The position numbers and the translations under genes were made by a program. A stretch of DNA of 64,000 bases from Rutidosis leptorrhynchoides (lineage: Eukaryota > Streptophyta > Magnoliopsida > Asterales > Asteraceae): the NCBI RefSeq assembly GCF_046630445.1, contig NC_092333.1, positions 1,450,001 through 1,514,000 on the forward strand, given 5' to 3'. Below, one piece after another: positions 36,021-56,720 of the stretch (the first letter of the stretch is position 1; each line of letters starts with the position of its first letter). The notes beneath the pieces were generated by a model. That model saw only the letters and a list, made by a program, of their open reading frames with translations. It was not told where the DNA came from and ran no database searches.

Positions 36021-37035
36021 CTGAATGGTTCAGTGTTGTTGGTGGCCCATGTATTTGGCCCAACATAATTCGTTCTTTTAATCAGGCTATCGCAAAAGGC
36101 TGGTTACCAGGCAACGTGTTTCATTTAAAGATTGGGGATGGGAAACTTGTTAGCTTTTGGAAGGATAGATGGAGAGAAGAGAACTGGTTTTACAAGAGAA
36201 ATACTCTAGACTTTTTCATCTTGAAGTGAACAAAGATTATAAGCTAGCCGACTGGCTGATTAATGGTGCTTGGGTGTGGAATTGATCTCGTGATTTACAA
36301 GGTACACGGACCGCTTCTATGTTTAATAATTTGTTAGAAGATATTGGATCACGAGCGCTTTCGAACGAGAAGGACTCTTGGAGTTGGTCCATTTCAAGGG
36401 ATGGAAATTTTTGAGTTGGGGATACGCGTTCTTACGTTGATTCTAGAGCTCTGGTTGATGGTTCCTTTCGTACTTCATGGTCTAAAGTGTTGCCCCGTAA
36501 GATAAATATTTTCATTTGGAGAGTTGAGTTGGATAGGTTGCCTACTAGGCTTAACTTATCGTCACGGTGTTTGGATATCAATGATATTGGTTGTCCTTTA
36601 TGCCTATATCGAGTGGAATCTCTGTCACACATTTTATTCTCGTGTGATGTTGCTGTGGAAGTATGGAGAAAAATTCGAATTTGGGTCGATTGTAATTTGC
36701 CGTATTGGGCCGAATGGGCCGAGTCGCATGTTTGGTATCGCGATTGGAAAGTCACGGTTTTGAAGAAGGACAAGATTCTCACAATTGTCTCGGCTACACT
36801 TTGGTTATTAGGGAGGTTTCGCAATGCCTCACTTTTTAATTCGACAAGGATGACGAATGGAGAGATATTTAACTTAATTCGTTTGTACTCTTTTAATTGG
36901 ATTACGGATAGAGGCAAAAAAAATATTAGTTGGTCCGATTGGCTTTATAAGCCATTGTAATTGTTTTGTATGCGCCCCTCCCTAATGTCTCGCTAGAGAG
37001 GTGGTAGTTTATAATATTTGGTCGTTCTAAAAAAA
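36021..37035 (+). mobile_element. 5'-truncated LINE (L1-type) with poly(A) and 17-bp TSD
   Basis: The direct repeat AATAGTGTCTTTAATTT stands at 36,004-36,020 and, after an A run, at 37,036-37,052, a classic LINE target-site duplication. The body encodes the end of the pol protein: AIAKGWLPGNVFHLKIGDGK...FWKDRW (36,090-36,170), then after frameshifts a zinc-binding RVT domain (36,487-36,957) with CPLCLYRVESLSHILFSC. Stops and shifts between them show decay. Confidence 0.85.
36487..36960 (+). pseudogene. LINE pol C-terminus: reverse-transcriptase zinc-binding (zf-RVT) domain
   Basis: 157 residues open to the element's own stop. At the start is the KINIFIWRVELDRLPTRLNL helix, followed by the Cys/His group CPLCLYRVESLSHILFSCDVA (family form CxxC...HxxxxC), then VWRKIRIWVD. 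It is typical of the region after RT in plant L1 elements. No RT catalytic core lies upstream in this truncated copy, so it is non-functional. Confidence 0.8.
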
Positions 37036-37052
37036 AATAGTGTCTTTAATTT

Positions 37053-37722
37053 TCTTAGGAATATATCTTAGTATAAATAATGGTCACGTTACAAGTATTA
37101 AACCTTATAAAGTTTGATTGAGATCGATGTTTGTAACCATTTTAAATCAATTTTTATCCGTGTCATGACCAATCCCGAATTAACCCACTTGGATATAATT
37201 TTACCCGATTTAATATTGCTTTTGATGCTATACCTAAATACTTACATCATGCTATGATTTGTAAACAATTATAGTTTGAGGAATTATTATTTTGTGACTT
37301 AGTTAAATATTAGTTCATTAACCGGCCGGAGGTGAATTTCTTTTTTACCTATAGTTGTGAAGTATTATATTGACCATAGATTTGAAGATTGACCCAATAA
37401 TCATCTCTTTAATTGTAAAATTATACAATTTGATGAGTTCTCTGTGTAGTCTTTTCGTTCCAAATATTGCTAAGAAAAAGCACATGTCACATGTACTTTT
37501 TTGTTTACATTCCAGTCTTACTTCTTACTCCTACTTTTTATCTATATTTTTGTCCTAATTGAATAAACCAGATATACAAAAGACTTTTATCACATTATTT
37601 TTTATCATAATGGAAGTTATTAATTAATTTAAGACATTGAAAATAAGAACACGGAACTATAGATTTGAGACGTAAAGATATTTAATTATATTGAATCGTA
37701 TCCTCCACAACACTCACAAGTA
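37053..37722. other. Intergenic, nothing recognised
   Basis: AT-rich sequence between the LINE and a CGGTTT-rich repeat, with no supportable ORF. Confidence 0.4.
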
Positions 37723-38120
37723 GGGGTGTTCATCGGTTCGATTTTTGGTTTTGCGGTTTATTCGGTTCGATTTTTTCGATTTTGAAACTTATAAAATCAA
37801 AATCGAAAACCAAACCGAAACCAAATTTAAATATTAAAACCATAAGCAAAACCGAACCGATAACTGAATTTGATTTCGGTTTAGTTTCGATTAAAACCGA
37901 AAATCATTAAAAATGTAAATCCTAACAGGCATAAAGTTACATATAAAGTTACATATGTTTTAATATGTTATTAATTTGAATTCGGGTTTCGGTTAACAAA
38001 ATTTGAAATTTTCAAAACCAAAAACCGAATTATGAATTCGGTTTCGGTTTCGATCGCTTCAAAAACCGTTTAAGAACTTCGGTTTGATTTTTTTGGTTTG
38101 TATTCGATTCGATATTTGAT
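37723..38120. repeat. CGGTTT-rich dispersed repeat
   Basis: Begins AGTAGGGGTGTTCATCGGTTCG and is dense in CGGTTT/AAACCG words on both strands. This is a common plant low-complexity repeat, possibly a MITE. It ends about 180 bp before the EF-hand gene. Confidence 0.55.
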
Positions 38121-38302
38121 TTATTCGGTTTGAAATCAAATGGTGGACACATGACATCATCCATCCATGTCACATCAATGTAAATCACCACTAAAAAAAA
38201 AAAAAGACGGTGGATTACGGAAGTAAAAGCGTAATCAGACCATTTGCCCTAAAATATCGAGTTTTCTGAATTGAAGGCGGCAGTCGAAGCCAAGATATAG
38301 AA

Positions 38303-42602
<4,300 letters not shown>

Positions 42603-43234
42603 ACCCAACGTTTAATATGATATCCCAGCCAGGTGAAGAAGCTATCGTTCCTTTACTTACAGCACAACACAATACAACACGACACACATTTGTACTATTG
42701 AGATTGAGATGAGTTTCTTTGTTGTAATAACCAACAGTCTTCGGTCAGAGAGGTTGATGACTCGTTCATTTTTAAGTACTGTAGTAGTAGTTTGGAATTG
42801 GAGTGTGATCTAGCTTTTGTACTATTTCTATATCTATTATTACTTTACTGTATGTATGTGATGTAATGCATGTAGAGTTAAAATTTTTATTAGGAATTGT
42901 TCACCATGAAACATTTGTTTATTGTAAAAAGCATGTGTAGACGTACCATCATGTTCTAGAAAGGTGGCTTTTGACCAATATAAAAGAGCAAAGAAAAACT
43001 ATCAAGTTGCAGGCTGGATGACCATGTAGCTGCAACAAACAAACTCACTTATATTTATGATGAAGAGAATCTCTATAATCATTTTAAGATAACACCTTAA
43101 TCCAAGGTTTCAATAATTAAATTCATCTTCCAACACCTTAATCCATCCCGAAGGTTTCAATAACTAAGCATCTTACTTATTAGAGTTATTGGCCATGTTA
43201 ATCCGTCTCAATTAATTTGAGGTGAAAAATTTAT

Positions 43235-44841
43235 TCATACAACTGCTCTGAGTTCTCCTGTCAGCAATGCGTGCTTTCGGTGTTGTGATAAAACTGATGG
43301 AATTTTGATTGCCTCTACTCGTGAAACCAGATCACCACCCCCACCATCAATGGGTCCCGCTTCACGAACTGCATTGAGTATCGTCTGCAGGATTTGCAAT
43401 GGATCACCATGGCTCACAATCAAAATGGCACATCTGCAACGTCAACAACATCAACAACGTAAAATAAATTAACCATTTTACTAATTTTCCATTTCATCAA
43501 TAATTTACCACCCACAAAGATGATACGTGTATATCAGCTCTTTTCATCTATGGGAGAGTTATGTACAAAGATGGTGTGTGAGCCAAAATTTACCCTTGAA
43601 ATTCGGACTCAATCTGAACCAAGGCACTTGTAAGCCTAGAAACAACATCAGCAACACTTTCCCCACCTTTTGGCTTCATAAATGGATCTATTTCATCAAG
43701 ATCCCAGATTTCTGTATACTGTTGTAGAAATAAGGCCAGATTAAACGCACACACCAAAATCACAACAGGTATAGAATAACCAACCATACATTTGAGGCCT
43801 TTAACTTACTTTATCATGAGACTGAAGCTCAAACAAGGGACCAAAGTAACGCTCTCGAAGATCGTCATAAACCTTTATAAAAAACATTATGATAAACGTT
43901 ATAAACCAACTACGAGTACTACAACCAAACTGTTTTTAATGCATGCGTATCTTCAGAAAAAAAAAAAGTCTCTCTCAATGGATTGGCTTTTATGGTTTAA
44001 CTTGCATGCAATTGTAACGGTGTCACAAAAAGGTCAAGAAAGTAAGGTGTGATTTAGCATTGCACTGCATTACCTTGCCTTGAGGTCCTTCTAAAGAAAG
44101 ATTCAAAACTGAAGCCACCACTTTGGCTGTGTGAGTGGTTCTTGAGAAGGGAGAGTAACAAATTCGCACATGTTCTAGCGGTACCCCATTTTCCTTGAGT
44201 TCCTGCACACATATATTCTATATTCTATTACAATTATACCATGGTAAGAAGTATAGTAAATGCAATCATATAACCACAGATGACAAAACAGGCGGGGCAA
44301 GCAGGTTGAGTAACCGATGAAAATGGGCTTAGATAAAAACTAATGTTATAAGAAAGGAAATTAGTACAATGTTGATGGTTGTATAAAATGAATGGATGGT
44401 TCACCTTGAAGAATAATTCTCCAGCCAGTTGTGCTTGGTTGATACCTTCTGAAGCTAATTTGTATTTCTCGAGCTTTCCATTTTCCTGTTATCATGCTAA
44501 TTATAATAACAATGAATTTTGCACTAATTTTTCATAAGCATTTGTATCTGTATCTGTATTTGTATTGTTGTATTAAACTGCTTGTCCAGATGACTCTGTT
44601 TATAACTTGAATGAACATTTTATACTCCAGAGGACTATACTTTTATACACCTTTAATTAATTGCTGTAATTAGTGAATTAGCAGACAAGACTGATTAATT
44701 AATTGAAAAAAGAAGGAAATGGGAAATGAAAGAGAAGTAGTAGTAGTAGTAGTAGAGTACCATGGATGAAACAATCAAACCAGTTTCATTTGGGATGCTT
44801 TTACCATGTCTCAGTATCCAGTATCTGTTTCCCAACTCCAT
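43235..44841 (-). CDS. Histidine phosphatase / phosphoglycerate-mutase-like protein (At3g50520-like), six exons
   Basis: Minus-strand exons: 44,841-44,761; 44,485-44,405; 44,202-44,074; 43,872-43,810; 43,718-43,594; 43,433-43,235. All introns are GT-AG with consistent phase; the product is 225 residues. The catalytic RHG motif is at residues 11-13 (YWILRHGKS), the second conserved stretch is RICYSPFSRTTHTA, the Glu region is DDLRERYFGPLFE, and the second catalytic His is in LIVSHGDPLQ. These define the histidine phosphatase superfamily (cofactor-dependent PGM-like). No targeting peptide is evident, so it is probably cytosolic. The substrate is unknown: plant members of this group are phosphatases rather than glycolytic mutases. 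The start is the only Met before the RHG motif. Convergent with the EF-hand gene, about 630 bp apart. Confidence 0.92.
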
Positions 44842-45082
44842 TTTCACTTTATGATGATTGATGATTGATTCACAAATCTTCTTCTACTCCAATTGATGAT
44901 TTAATTAGGTTTAGGAATTAGGAAAGTTGTATTCTCTGAGTCACCAAATCATTTCTTTTTTGCTCCCTCAATTTTATAAACAGTACAGTTTCAGTCCTCC
45001 GACAACCACTCACGGACGAAGAATACTTGCTCTCTTTTGCTCATTCATGTCATTCTTATGTTTACAATCAAATTAATCTATA

Positions 45083-45631
45083 CTAGTGAAATTACCCGTG
45101 GAACCACGAGTTTATTTAAACGAAACAGTTTAATGATATGTTTTAGGTATTAAGTGAACGTAAATGCTAAAGTCATTTAATTTAATGACCCGTGAAACCA
45201 CATAGTCCGACTAAGAAACTCGCCATCTGAACATTTCATCAAACACCTAAAATGCATATTAAACAATCTACATCCAATCATAAGAGATAATATTGGTTGT
45301 CATTTTATTTTAAAAGTGTAAATTAAAATATAAATTTAGAATTGATTTCCTTCTGTCTCGCTTTTATACATTCCCGTACTCAACTCAAAAATATTAATTA
45401 AAATAATTCAAAGTTATTTAATTTTAATAATTAAAATAATTAAAATAATTAGTAATAAGATTTAATAATAATAATTAATTAAATAAAATTTAATTTTAAT
45501 TCAAAATTATTTAAATTAATGACATCACTCACCATGCTTAGATTTTTTCTTTTTCTTTTTGATTTTTTCTTAACAAATGAATTACTCTAATAATGACATC
45601 ATCATTATAGGATTTTAATAGAAACTATAGA
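45083..45631 (-). mobile_element. Short non-autonomous Helitron
   Basis: The minus strand starts TCTATAGTTTC after an A at 45,631 and ends with the hairpin CGTGG-TT-CCACG, a ten-base spacer and CTAG (45,086-45,083) followed by T. About 549 bp, AT-rich, no ORF. It lies some 240 bp upstream of the phosphatase start codon. Confidence 0.65.
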
Positions 45632-46358
45632 TATGAATAGGGCCGGGGCTGTAGATATGTGACACTCCGCACAAAATTCCTTTTTTACTTAACGCATTGT
45701 TTATAACGTATTACTTTTTCGATACATTTGTAATACTTTAAGTATGTGATTATGAAGCATTTGAATGTTTGTGTCACATGTTTGGTGCCTAGCTTTTAAA
45801 TGTTTAAAAATTATGTTTTTGAACGTTTACCGTCGAATCGATTTACAAAACGCATTTATGCTCTTGCAATTAAATAAAATACAAATAATTATATACATAT
45901 ACACTTATAAAATAAATGAAATGGGAAACCCCACACACACACATGTTAAAGGATATATAAGAGTGCGTTTGATAAAACTGAATGATTTAGCGCTGAATTG
46001 TTCAGAATTTGACTGGTCCAGAGACTCTGAATAAAGTTTGTTCTGAATGAAAATAAGCTGTTTGATAATCGTTTTATGAACGATATAATTTGAGTAAAAT
46101 TACCTTATAAACGTGTTACATGAATAAAAAATACAATATATTTGTTGGTTAAACGTTCTGGATATGATTTGAAAAGAATATTACAGAAAAATTAGGCTCT
46201 TAATGGTTAAGAGAGTATTTCAACTCTGAATGGTTCAGCACTGGATTCTGAACCATTCAGCACCATATGTCATTCAGAGGTCAGAAACAAACACGTTGAA
46301 TGCTGAATGGTTCAGCATTCAGCACTGAATCATTCCATTAAGAGGTAAACAAACACAC

Positions 46359-47754
46359 TGAAGTGACCCGTCCTAATCCATCCGGACGAAGTCCATATCG
46401 ATTATAAACGATTCACAACAGTTGATTACATCGCGAGGTACTTGACCTCTATATGATACATTTTACAAACATTGCATTCGTTTTTGAAAAGACAATATTT
46501 CATTACAACGAAAGTTGACGGCATGGATACCATTTCCTAATATATCTAACTATAATTGACTTAATAATAATCTTGATGAACTCAACGACTCGAATGCAAC
46601 GTCTTTTGAAATATGCCATGAATGACTCCAAGTAATATCTTTAAAGTGGGCAAATGCACAGCGAAAGATTTCTTTCATACCTGAGAATAAACATGCTTTC
46701 AAGTGTCAACCAAAAAGTTGGTGAGTTCATTAGTTTAACATAAATAATCATTTTCATCATTTTAATAGACCACAAGATTTTCATTTCTCATAAATATACG
46801 TCCCATGCATAGAGACAAAAATAATCATTCATATGGATTGAACACCTGGTAACCGACATTCACAATATGCATATAAGAATATCCCCATCATTCCGGGATC
46901 CTCCTTCGGACATGATATAAATTTCGAAATACTAAAGCATCCGGTACTTTGGATGGGGCTTGTTGGGCTCGATAGATCTATCTTTAGGATTCGCGTCAAT
47001 TAAGGTGTCTGTTCTCTAATTCTTAGATTACCAGACTTAATAAAAAGGGGCATATTCGACTTCGATAATTCAACCATAGAATGTAGTTTCGATTACTTGT
47101 GTCTATATCGTAAAAAATTTATAAAAGCAGCGCATGTATTCTCAGTCCCAAAAATATATATAAAAAGGGAGTAATGAAACTCACCTAATGTATTTTGTAG
47201 TAAAAATACATATGACGTCATTTAACAATGCAGGGTTGGCCTCGGATTCACGAACCTATATCATTTATATATTTATTAAAACATATAATAGAAATTTCAT
47301 AATTTCATTTATTACTTATATAAATTTTATATGTTTTTAGTTATATATGGATTTTATACTAAATTTCATTAAGAATATATATATACTTATATATATATAT
47401 ATATTACATCTTATGTTGTATTTATTTATTTTGTATGTAATTAAAATAGCTAATATATATACATTTAGTTATATTACTATATCTATATATATCTATGATT
47501 AGTATTAAATGATAATTTCAATAGTTTATTGTATGAAAGTATCCATTTAAAAATATAATATGTTTGATATATGGTTTTATGAAGTATTATTATAATTAGT
47601 GTATATGTATTAAATGTATTTTACATACAAAATATTTATTTATTAAAACTAGTAGCTTTGGTAATTAAAAATGATGATAATAATAATAATAATTACAATA
47701 CTACTAATAATAACAATAATCATAATAATCATAGTAATAACAATAATAGTTGTA

Positions 47755-47791
<37 letters not shown>

Positions 47792-49243
47792 TAATAATAA
47801 TTAATGAAACTATAAAATAAAAATAAAAACTACCTTAATTAAAATGAGTTAACAAAAAAACTGTCCATGCTGGGACTCGAACCCGTGACCACTCGCTCCC
47901 AGTTAACACCTCAAACCGTTGGGCTGTTGCCCTTAATTTGAAATAAAACAGAATCAAAAAATACTTAACCTGACTTCTGTTTTCCCTTTTCTCTTCTTCT
48001 TCTTCCTTAAATTCATTCGATCTATCAGGGTACTGATTCTTCAAAGTAATCCATTACTAAAACAATTTAGGTTCTTAATTTGAAACAAAGACAACTTTTA
48101 CTTGCGAAATTATTTAACAGACACAATCAAAATAATTTTTAAACCGACACCTGGTAAAAAAAAAATTGTGATGAACTCAATACCTGATATCGATTTTTAG
48201 ATCGTTTTAAAAGAAAATTTCTACATGAAACATCTTGCCAATCCTTCCTGGAAACATTCTCAGTTATCAATTTAACTTAAAACGTAATCACAAATTCGAA
48301 TTTTATCACGAACAATTTCTTTGACTTTTTCAGAAATAAGTTTGACTTCGATAATTTGAACACGATAGGATGAAATGGATTATGAAACTTTGCAAAAATA
48401 TTTAGTAATATATTCCTAACAAAACCGCATTTTTTGTTTTTGAAAAATAATTCGAATTCGAGCTTTTTGATTTTAAGGAACACGAACAAGGTATGACGGG
48501 TTCAACATATTTCTGTTTATAAAAATTAAATCAATTTAGAGAGATGTAAGTGATAATTGATCTGGAAGATGTGCAGCTGAATGAACGTTTTAATATCTCT
48601 GAGTAATTCATTTGTTTAGTAGCGAATTGGATCGACAAGTAATCCATCAGGAACAGAAATAATACAAAAAGAAGAAGTTGAAATTCATTTAAAACAGAAT
48701 TTGGCATGTTGTAAATGACTTTCAACTAATTTGTACGATTTTAATCAATCAGCTACAGCTAGATAACGACTCAAAACAAATTCTGATTCCCAATCTATCT
48801 ATTCAGTTTTTACTTATTTGATATTAATAGATAATGAATTAATAATTAATAATTATATTTACATTAATTATAATCCAAAATACTAATAATAATAATAAGT
48901 GTAATATTAATAATAAGTCACAAAAATAATAATTTTAATGAAGATAATAAGAATAATATTATTATTAATAGTAATAATAATATTACTAATCATGTTAGTA
49001 TTAACAATGATAATAATAACTTTAATAATTATATTTATATATGTATTACATTTTATATTTATATATTATAAGTACTTAGTATAATGATATTAGAAATACA
49101 AATGTTGATGTTAGTATTGAAAGTGATAATATTATTACTTTAGTAACTATATTTTAATTTATAATTTAATTTAACATCTTAATATTATTTATTATTAATT
49201 ATGTAATATATAATAACATATACTGAATATTTAATATTTACAC

Positions 49244-49297
<54 letters not shown>

Positions 49298-49546
49298 TAT
49301 GTAATTGTATTTGCATATTAGTTACACCATATATTATATATGTGTGTATGAATACATTATTAATGTGTGTATATATATATATATATATAGTTATTATGTA
49401 TCTATAGATTATATATTTAAATTCACTAGTCTTGATATTAATATTGAAAGTAATAACAATATTATTATATGATAACAGTTATTGTATATATATTATTTAT
49501 ATATTTTACATATATTACAATGTAATAATTCTTAATAACAATCATA

Positions 49547-49629
<83 letters not shown>

Positions 49630-49714
49630 CAATTTTATTAGTAACCTAATTATTCTATTTATTATTTTACATTTTAAATTTCACATTGGTTAATAGTAAA
49701 ATTTATTAATTTAA

Positions 49715-49779
<65 letters not shown>

Positions 49780-49974
49780 CACTTATGTTTATATTTATAT
49801 TTACATAGTTATTTACAAACAAGTGTTCGTGAATCGTCGGGAATATTCAAAGGTCAAATGCATCCATGTACATAGTTCAAAATTTTGAGATTCAATTAAA
49901 TAGACTTTGCTTATCGTGTCGAAAACATAATAAGATTAAGTTTAAATTTGGTTAGAAATCTCCGGGTCGTCACA
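46359..49974 (-). mobile_element. Solo LTR (Ty3/gypsy-like), TSD CACAC
   Basis: Starts TGAAGTGACCCG and ends CGGGTCGTCACA. CACAC lies at 46,354-46,358 and 49,975-49,979. It has the same LTR family architecture as element B, including the conserved block (46,850-47,100) and tRNA-like module (47,855-47,930). AT microsatellites occur at 49,247-49,293, 49,556-49,625 and 49,723-49,770. No internal region remains, consistent with LTR-LTR recombination. Confidence 0.92.
47855..47930 (-). other. tRNA-like module in solo LTR
   Basis: The minus strand has an A-box-like AGCCCAACGGTTTGAGG, GGGAGCGAGTGGTCAC, a perfect B box GGTTCGAGTCC and a T run. It is the best-preserved copy. There is no full cloverleaf, so it is not a tRNA gene. 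Confidence 0.6.
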
Positions 49975-49984
49975 CACACCCTAA

Positions 49985-51443
49985 CTTCTATTTTCTTATT
50001 TCATTCTCATTTCCATCAAACCCACACACACGCACACCCATCTTCATCATCCATGTTTAGATTTTGATTCAAGATTTCAATATCTACAAGTCTCTTTACT
50101 TGCATTTCAGTTAGAAACTCTTCAAACCTTTGAATATTCCTTCATATCTACTGTAAGTAACTTGTATCATTATCTTTTAACTTAATCCGTCATGTATGCT
50201 TGTATTCTTGTTGATTTGTTCTTAAAGCAAAACACATGTCTTTTGGTGAATTTTTTGTGTTGAAAGTTGCAACTTGAGTCTCCTATACGACTTAGAATAT
50301 TTATGTTTGTGTTTAAAAATTTTCATTTACTTGAAGTACTACTCAATAGATTTCTGATGTGTCAAGACGTAACCTTCAAAATGTAGACAATATGCTTAAT
50401 AATTAACACATAATACAGGCAACTAAAACCCGATCATGCAGTAACTAGCAAGTAAATTGACCAGTTCGATCCACATGAAGAAGTTTGTTTTAAGGACTTC
50501 AAACGATTAATTATTCTAAAGAGGGAGTTTTAATTATAGAATTGTTAAGTAACAAACGGGAAATAAAATGAGATAAATAACAAGGATAAGAAGGCGGTGT
50601 TTACTTCAATGCTTGATAAATGATAGGGATAGTTCTTTTATAGTTAAACACGTTATTATGTAGTTACAAGTAAATGTAAATGGCTTATATCAATCTCACA
50701 ATATCTATAAATCGAGAACTATAAACTTAGTAAATTCACATAAACCTTGTCATTAGTTCTTCTTTACCTATGTTTAATCAATAAGACTCTTCCTTGGTTG
50801 AATTCACATAAAACCTAGTTTATTAAGATCGCTCAAAATAAACTACACTATTGTGAAATCTAGTTACTATTCAATTACCATCCTACACTCACATGTAGAT
50901 GTCTAAATCACTAAGTGTTGAAGTACAAGCCATGAATATTGATAAACTCACATAAACCAATTCATAATTTGTATAATTGAACTAGAGTAAATGGATACTT
51001 ACAACAATGGATCTATGGAAGAACATAATTGATTTAGATTGATTAGATTAATTAGACCCAACCCGGTTAAACTCACGTAAAACCTAAATTACAACAATCA
51101 CTTGAGGTAAATTCATGACTATGTAATTCTAGTACCTATTCAATTACTGATCTAAACATATAGCAAAGTCGTCAATTAAGTATATGTTTACCCGTCTAGA
51201 TTACTAAAAGTATTGAAGCATAGATTGTGTTCCTAGTGTCACATGTAGTTAACAATCTATGTAATTGAAGAAAAGTACCAAACTAGCATAACTATGGTTC
51301 TTTTGGTTGGACATGTTAATTTAATCAATCAAACATCATAGTAACTTAAATAACATTAAAAGATAGAACAATCATAAACCATAAATCTTACATTAAAGTA
51401 AACACACAAGGCTTTAGCCAAACTTAATAATGAAGGTTACAAC
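49985..51443. other. Intergenic or old repeat, no gene
   Basis: Non-coding. A diverged internal duplication is visible: 50,790-50,930 and about 51,065-51,215 share in order AACTCACGTAAAACCT-like text, TACCTATTCAATTAC and AGTATTGAAG. It reads like an old LTR fragment but has no ends I can define. Confidence 0.4.
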
Positions 51444-54834
<3,391 letters not shown>

Positions 54835-54851
54835 GTACCTACCCGTTAAAT

Positions 54852-54870
54852 AAATTTCGTCCCGAAATTT
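54852..54870. other. Perfect 8-bp hairpin at pol end / polypurine tract
   Basis: AAATTTCG-TCC-CGAAATTT, identical to 17,175-17,193. Here it also touches the pol stop codon. Confidence 0.85.
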
Positions 54871-56114
54871 TAAGCAGTTGAAGGTGTTGACGTATCTTCT
54901 GGAAATAAGTGCGGGTACTTCTTCTTCATCTGATCTTCTCATTCCCAGGTGAACTCGGGTCCTCTACGAGCATTCCATCGAACCTTAACAATTGGTATCT
55001 TGTTTTGCTTAAGTCTTTTAACCTCACGATCCATTATTTCGACGGGTTCTTCGATGAATTGAAGTTTTTCATTGATTTGGATTTCGTCTAATGGAATAGT
55101 GAGATTTTATTTAGCAAAACATTTCTTCAAATTCGAGACGTGAAAAGTGTTATGTACAGTCGCGAGTTGTTGAGGCAACTCAAGTCGGTAAGCTACTGGT
55201 CCGACACGATCAATAATCTTGAATGGTCCAATATACCTTGAATTTAATTTCCCTCATTTACCAAATCGAACAACACCTTTCCAAGGTGTAACTTTAAGCA
55301 TGACCATCTCTCCAATTTCAAATTCTATATCTTTTCTTTTAATGTCTGCGTAGCTCTTTTGTCGACTTTGGGCGATTTTCAACCGTTGTTGAATTTGAAT
55401 GATCTTCTCGGTAGTTTCTTGTATTATCTCCGGGCCCGTAATCTGTCTATCCCCCACTTCACTCCTACAAATCGGAGACCTGCACTTTCTACCATAAAGT
55501 GCTTCAAACGGCGCCATCTCAATGCTTGAATGGTAGCTGTTGTTGTAGGAAAATTCTGCTAACGGAAGGTGTCGATCCCAACTGTTTCCGAAATCAATAA
55601 CACATGCTCGTAGCATGTCTTCAAGCATTTGTATCATCCTTTCACTCTGCCCATCAGTTTGTGGATAATAAGCAGTACTCATGTCTAGACGAGTTCTTAA
55701 TGCCTGCGGTAATGTCTGCCAGAATCTTTAAATAAATCTGCCATCCCTATCAGAGATAATAGAGATTGGTATTTCATGTCTGGAGATGACTTCCTTCAAA
55801 TACAGTCGTGCTAACTTCTCCATCTTGTCATCTTCTCTTAATGGCAGGAAGTATGCTAATTTGGTGAGATGATCAACTATTACCCAAATAGTATCAAAAC
55901 CACTTGCAGTCCTTGGCAATTTAGTGATGAAATCCATGGTAATGTTTTCCCATTTCCATTTCGGGATTTCGGGTTATTGAAGTAGACCTGATGGTTTCTG
56001 ATGCTCCGCTTTGACCTTAGAACACGTCAAACATTCCCCTACGTATTTAGCAATATCGGTTTTCATATCTGGCCACCAAAAATGTTTCTTGAGATTTTTG
56101 TACATCTTCCCCGT
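54870..56114 (-). pseudogene. Integrase with chromodomain-like tail (element C pol)
   Basis: One minus reading frame throughout, broken only by nonsense codons. A zinc-binding H2C2 region spans the stop at about 56,117 (HKTRYSIH before, [11 protein letters not shown] after). The catalytic D, D and E are all kept, in [28 protein letters not shown] and [19 protein letters not shown]. Then come [22 protein letters not shown], the GPF-like [13 protein letters not shown], and a chromodomain-like FIEEPVEIMDREVKRL...VRWNARRGPEFTWE. Stops lie at about 55,976, 55,729, 55,255, 55,110 and 54,944. Integrase inserts the cDNA, and chromodomains target chromatin. Inactive as it stands. Confidence 0.88.
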
Positions 56115-56720
56115 TCAAAGATGTATTGAGTATCTGGTTTTATGAGCTTCTCTAAGTACCATTTCTCTCATATCTCCTAATTTTGGTACCCAAATTCTTT
56201 CAGCCCTATATCGGGTTCTGCCTTCCCTAATATTAAGATGCTTCTCCGATCCTTTGGGTATTTCATCCTTTAAGTTTCCCTCTTTTAAAACTCCTTGTTG
56301 CGCCTCCTTTATTTGAGTAGTAAGGTTAGTGTGAATCATTATATTCATAGCTTTTACTCGAATGGGTTCTCTGTACTTTCTGCTCAAGGCGTAGGCTACC
56401 ACATTTGCCTTCCCCAGGTGGTAATGAATTTCAAAGTCGTAATCATTCAACAATTCAATCCATCTGCGCTGCCTCATGTTCAGTTGTTTCTGATTAAGTA
56501 TGTGTTGAAGACTTTTGTAGTTGGTATATATAATACTTTTGACCCCATATAAGTAGTGCATCCAAGTCTTTAATGCAAAAACAACCGCGCCTAATTCCAA
56601 ATCATGCGTCGTATAATTCTGCTCGTGAATCTTCAATTGTCTAGATGCATAAGCAATTACTTTCGATCGTTGCATTAATACACAACCGAGACTTTGCTTT
56701 GAGGCGTCACAATATATCAC
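56115..56720 (-). pseudogene. RNase H domain (element C pol)
   Basis: Continues pol after a one-base T loss near 56,718, which puts it in another frame from RT. It opens [16 protein letters not shown] with the first Asp present and runs through [20 protein letters not shown]. Two sites that are normally acidic are changed: the usual TDHKSLQ reads TNYKSLQ, and the usual ADALSRK reads AYALSRK. The enzyme, which removes RNA from the RNA/DNA hybrid, would be dead even if the frame were intact. Confidence 0.88.

Larger units (their letters stand above)
45961..49981. mobile_element. Tourist-like MITE interrupted by a solo LTR, TSD TAA
   Basis: The left end GAGTGCGTTTGAT and the right end, read inward GGGTGTGTTTGTTT, form the inverted repeat. 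TAA lies at 45,958-45,960 and 49,982-49,984. Without the LTR the MITE is about 400 bp. Its interior repeats the palindromic pair CTGAATGGTTCAG / CTGAACCATTCAG several times (46,230-46,335). Confidence 0.65.

Noticed and set aside
47855-47930. A genuine tRNA gene on the minus strand
   Set aside because: A and B boxes are present but the acceptor stem does not pair and the T-stem has mismatches; the copies belong to LTRs.
50358-51440. A further LTR between the solo LTR and element C
   Set aside because: The text is LTR-like and internally duplicated, but no TG/CA ends with matching target copies were found.
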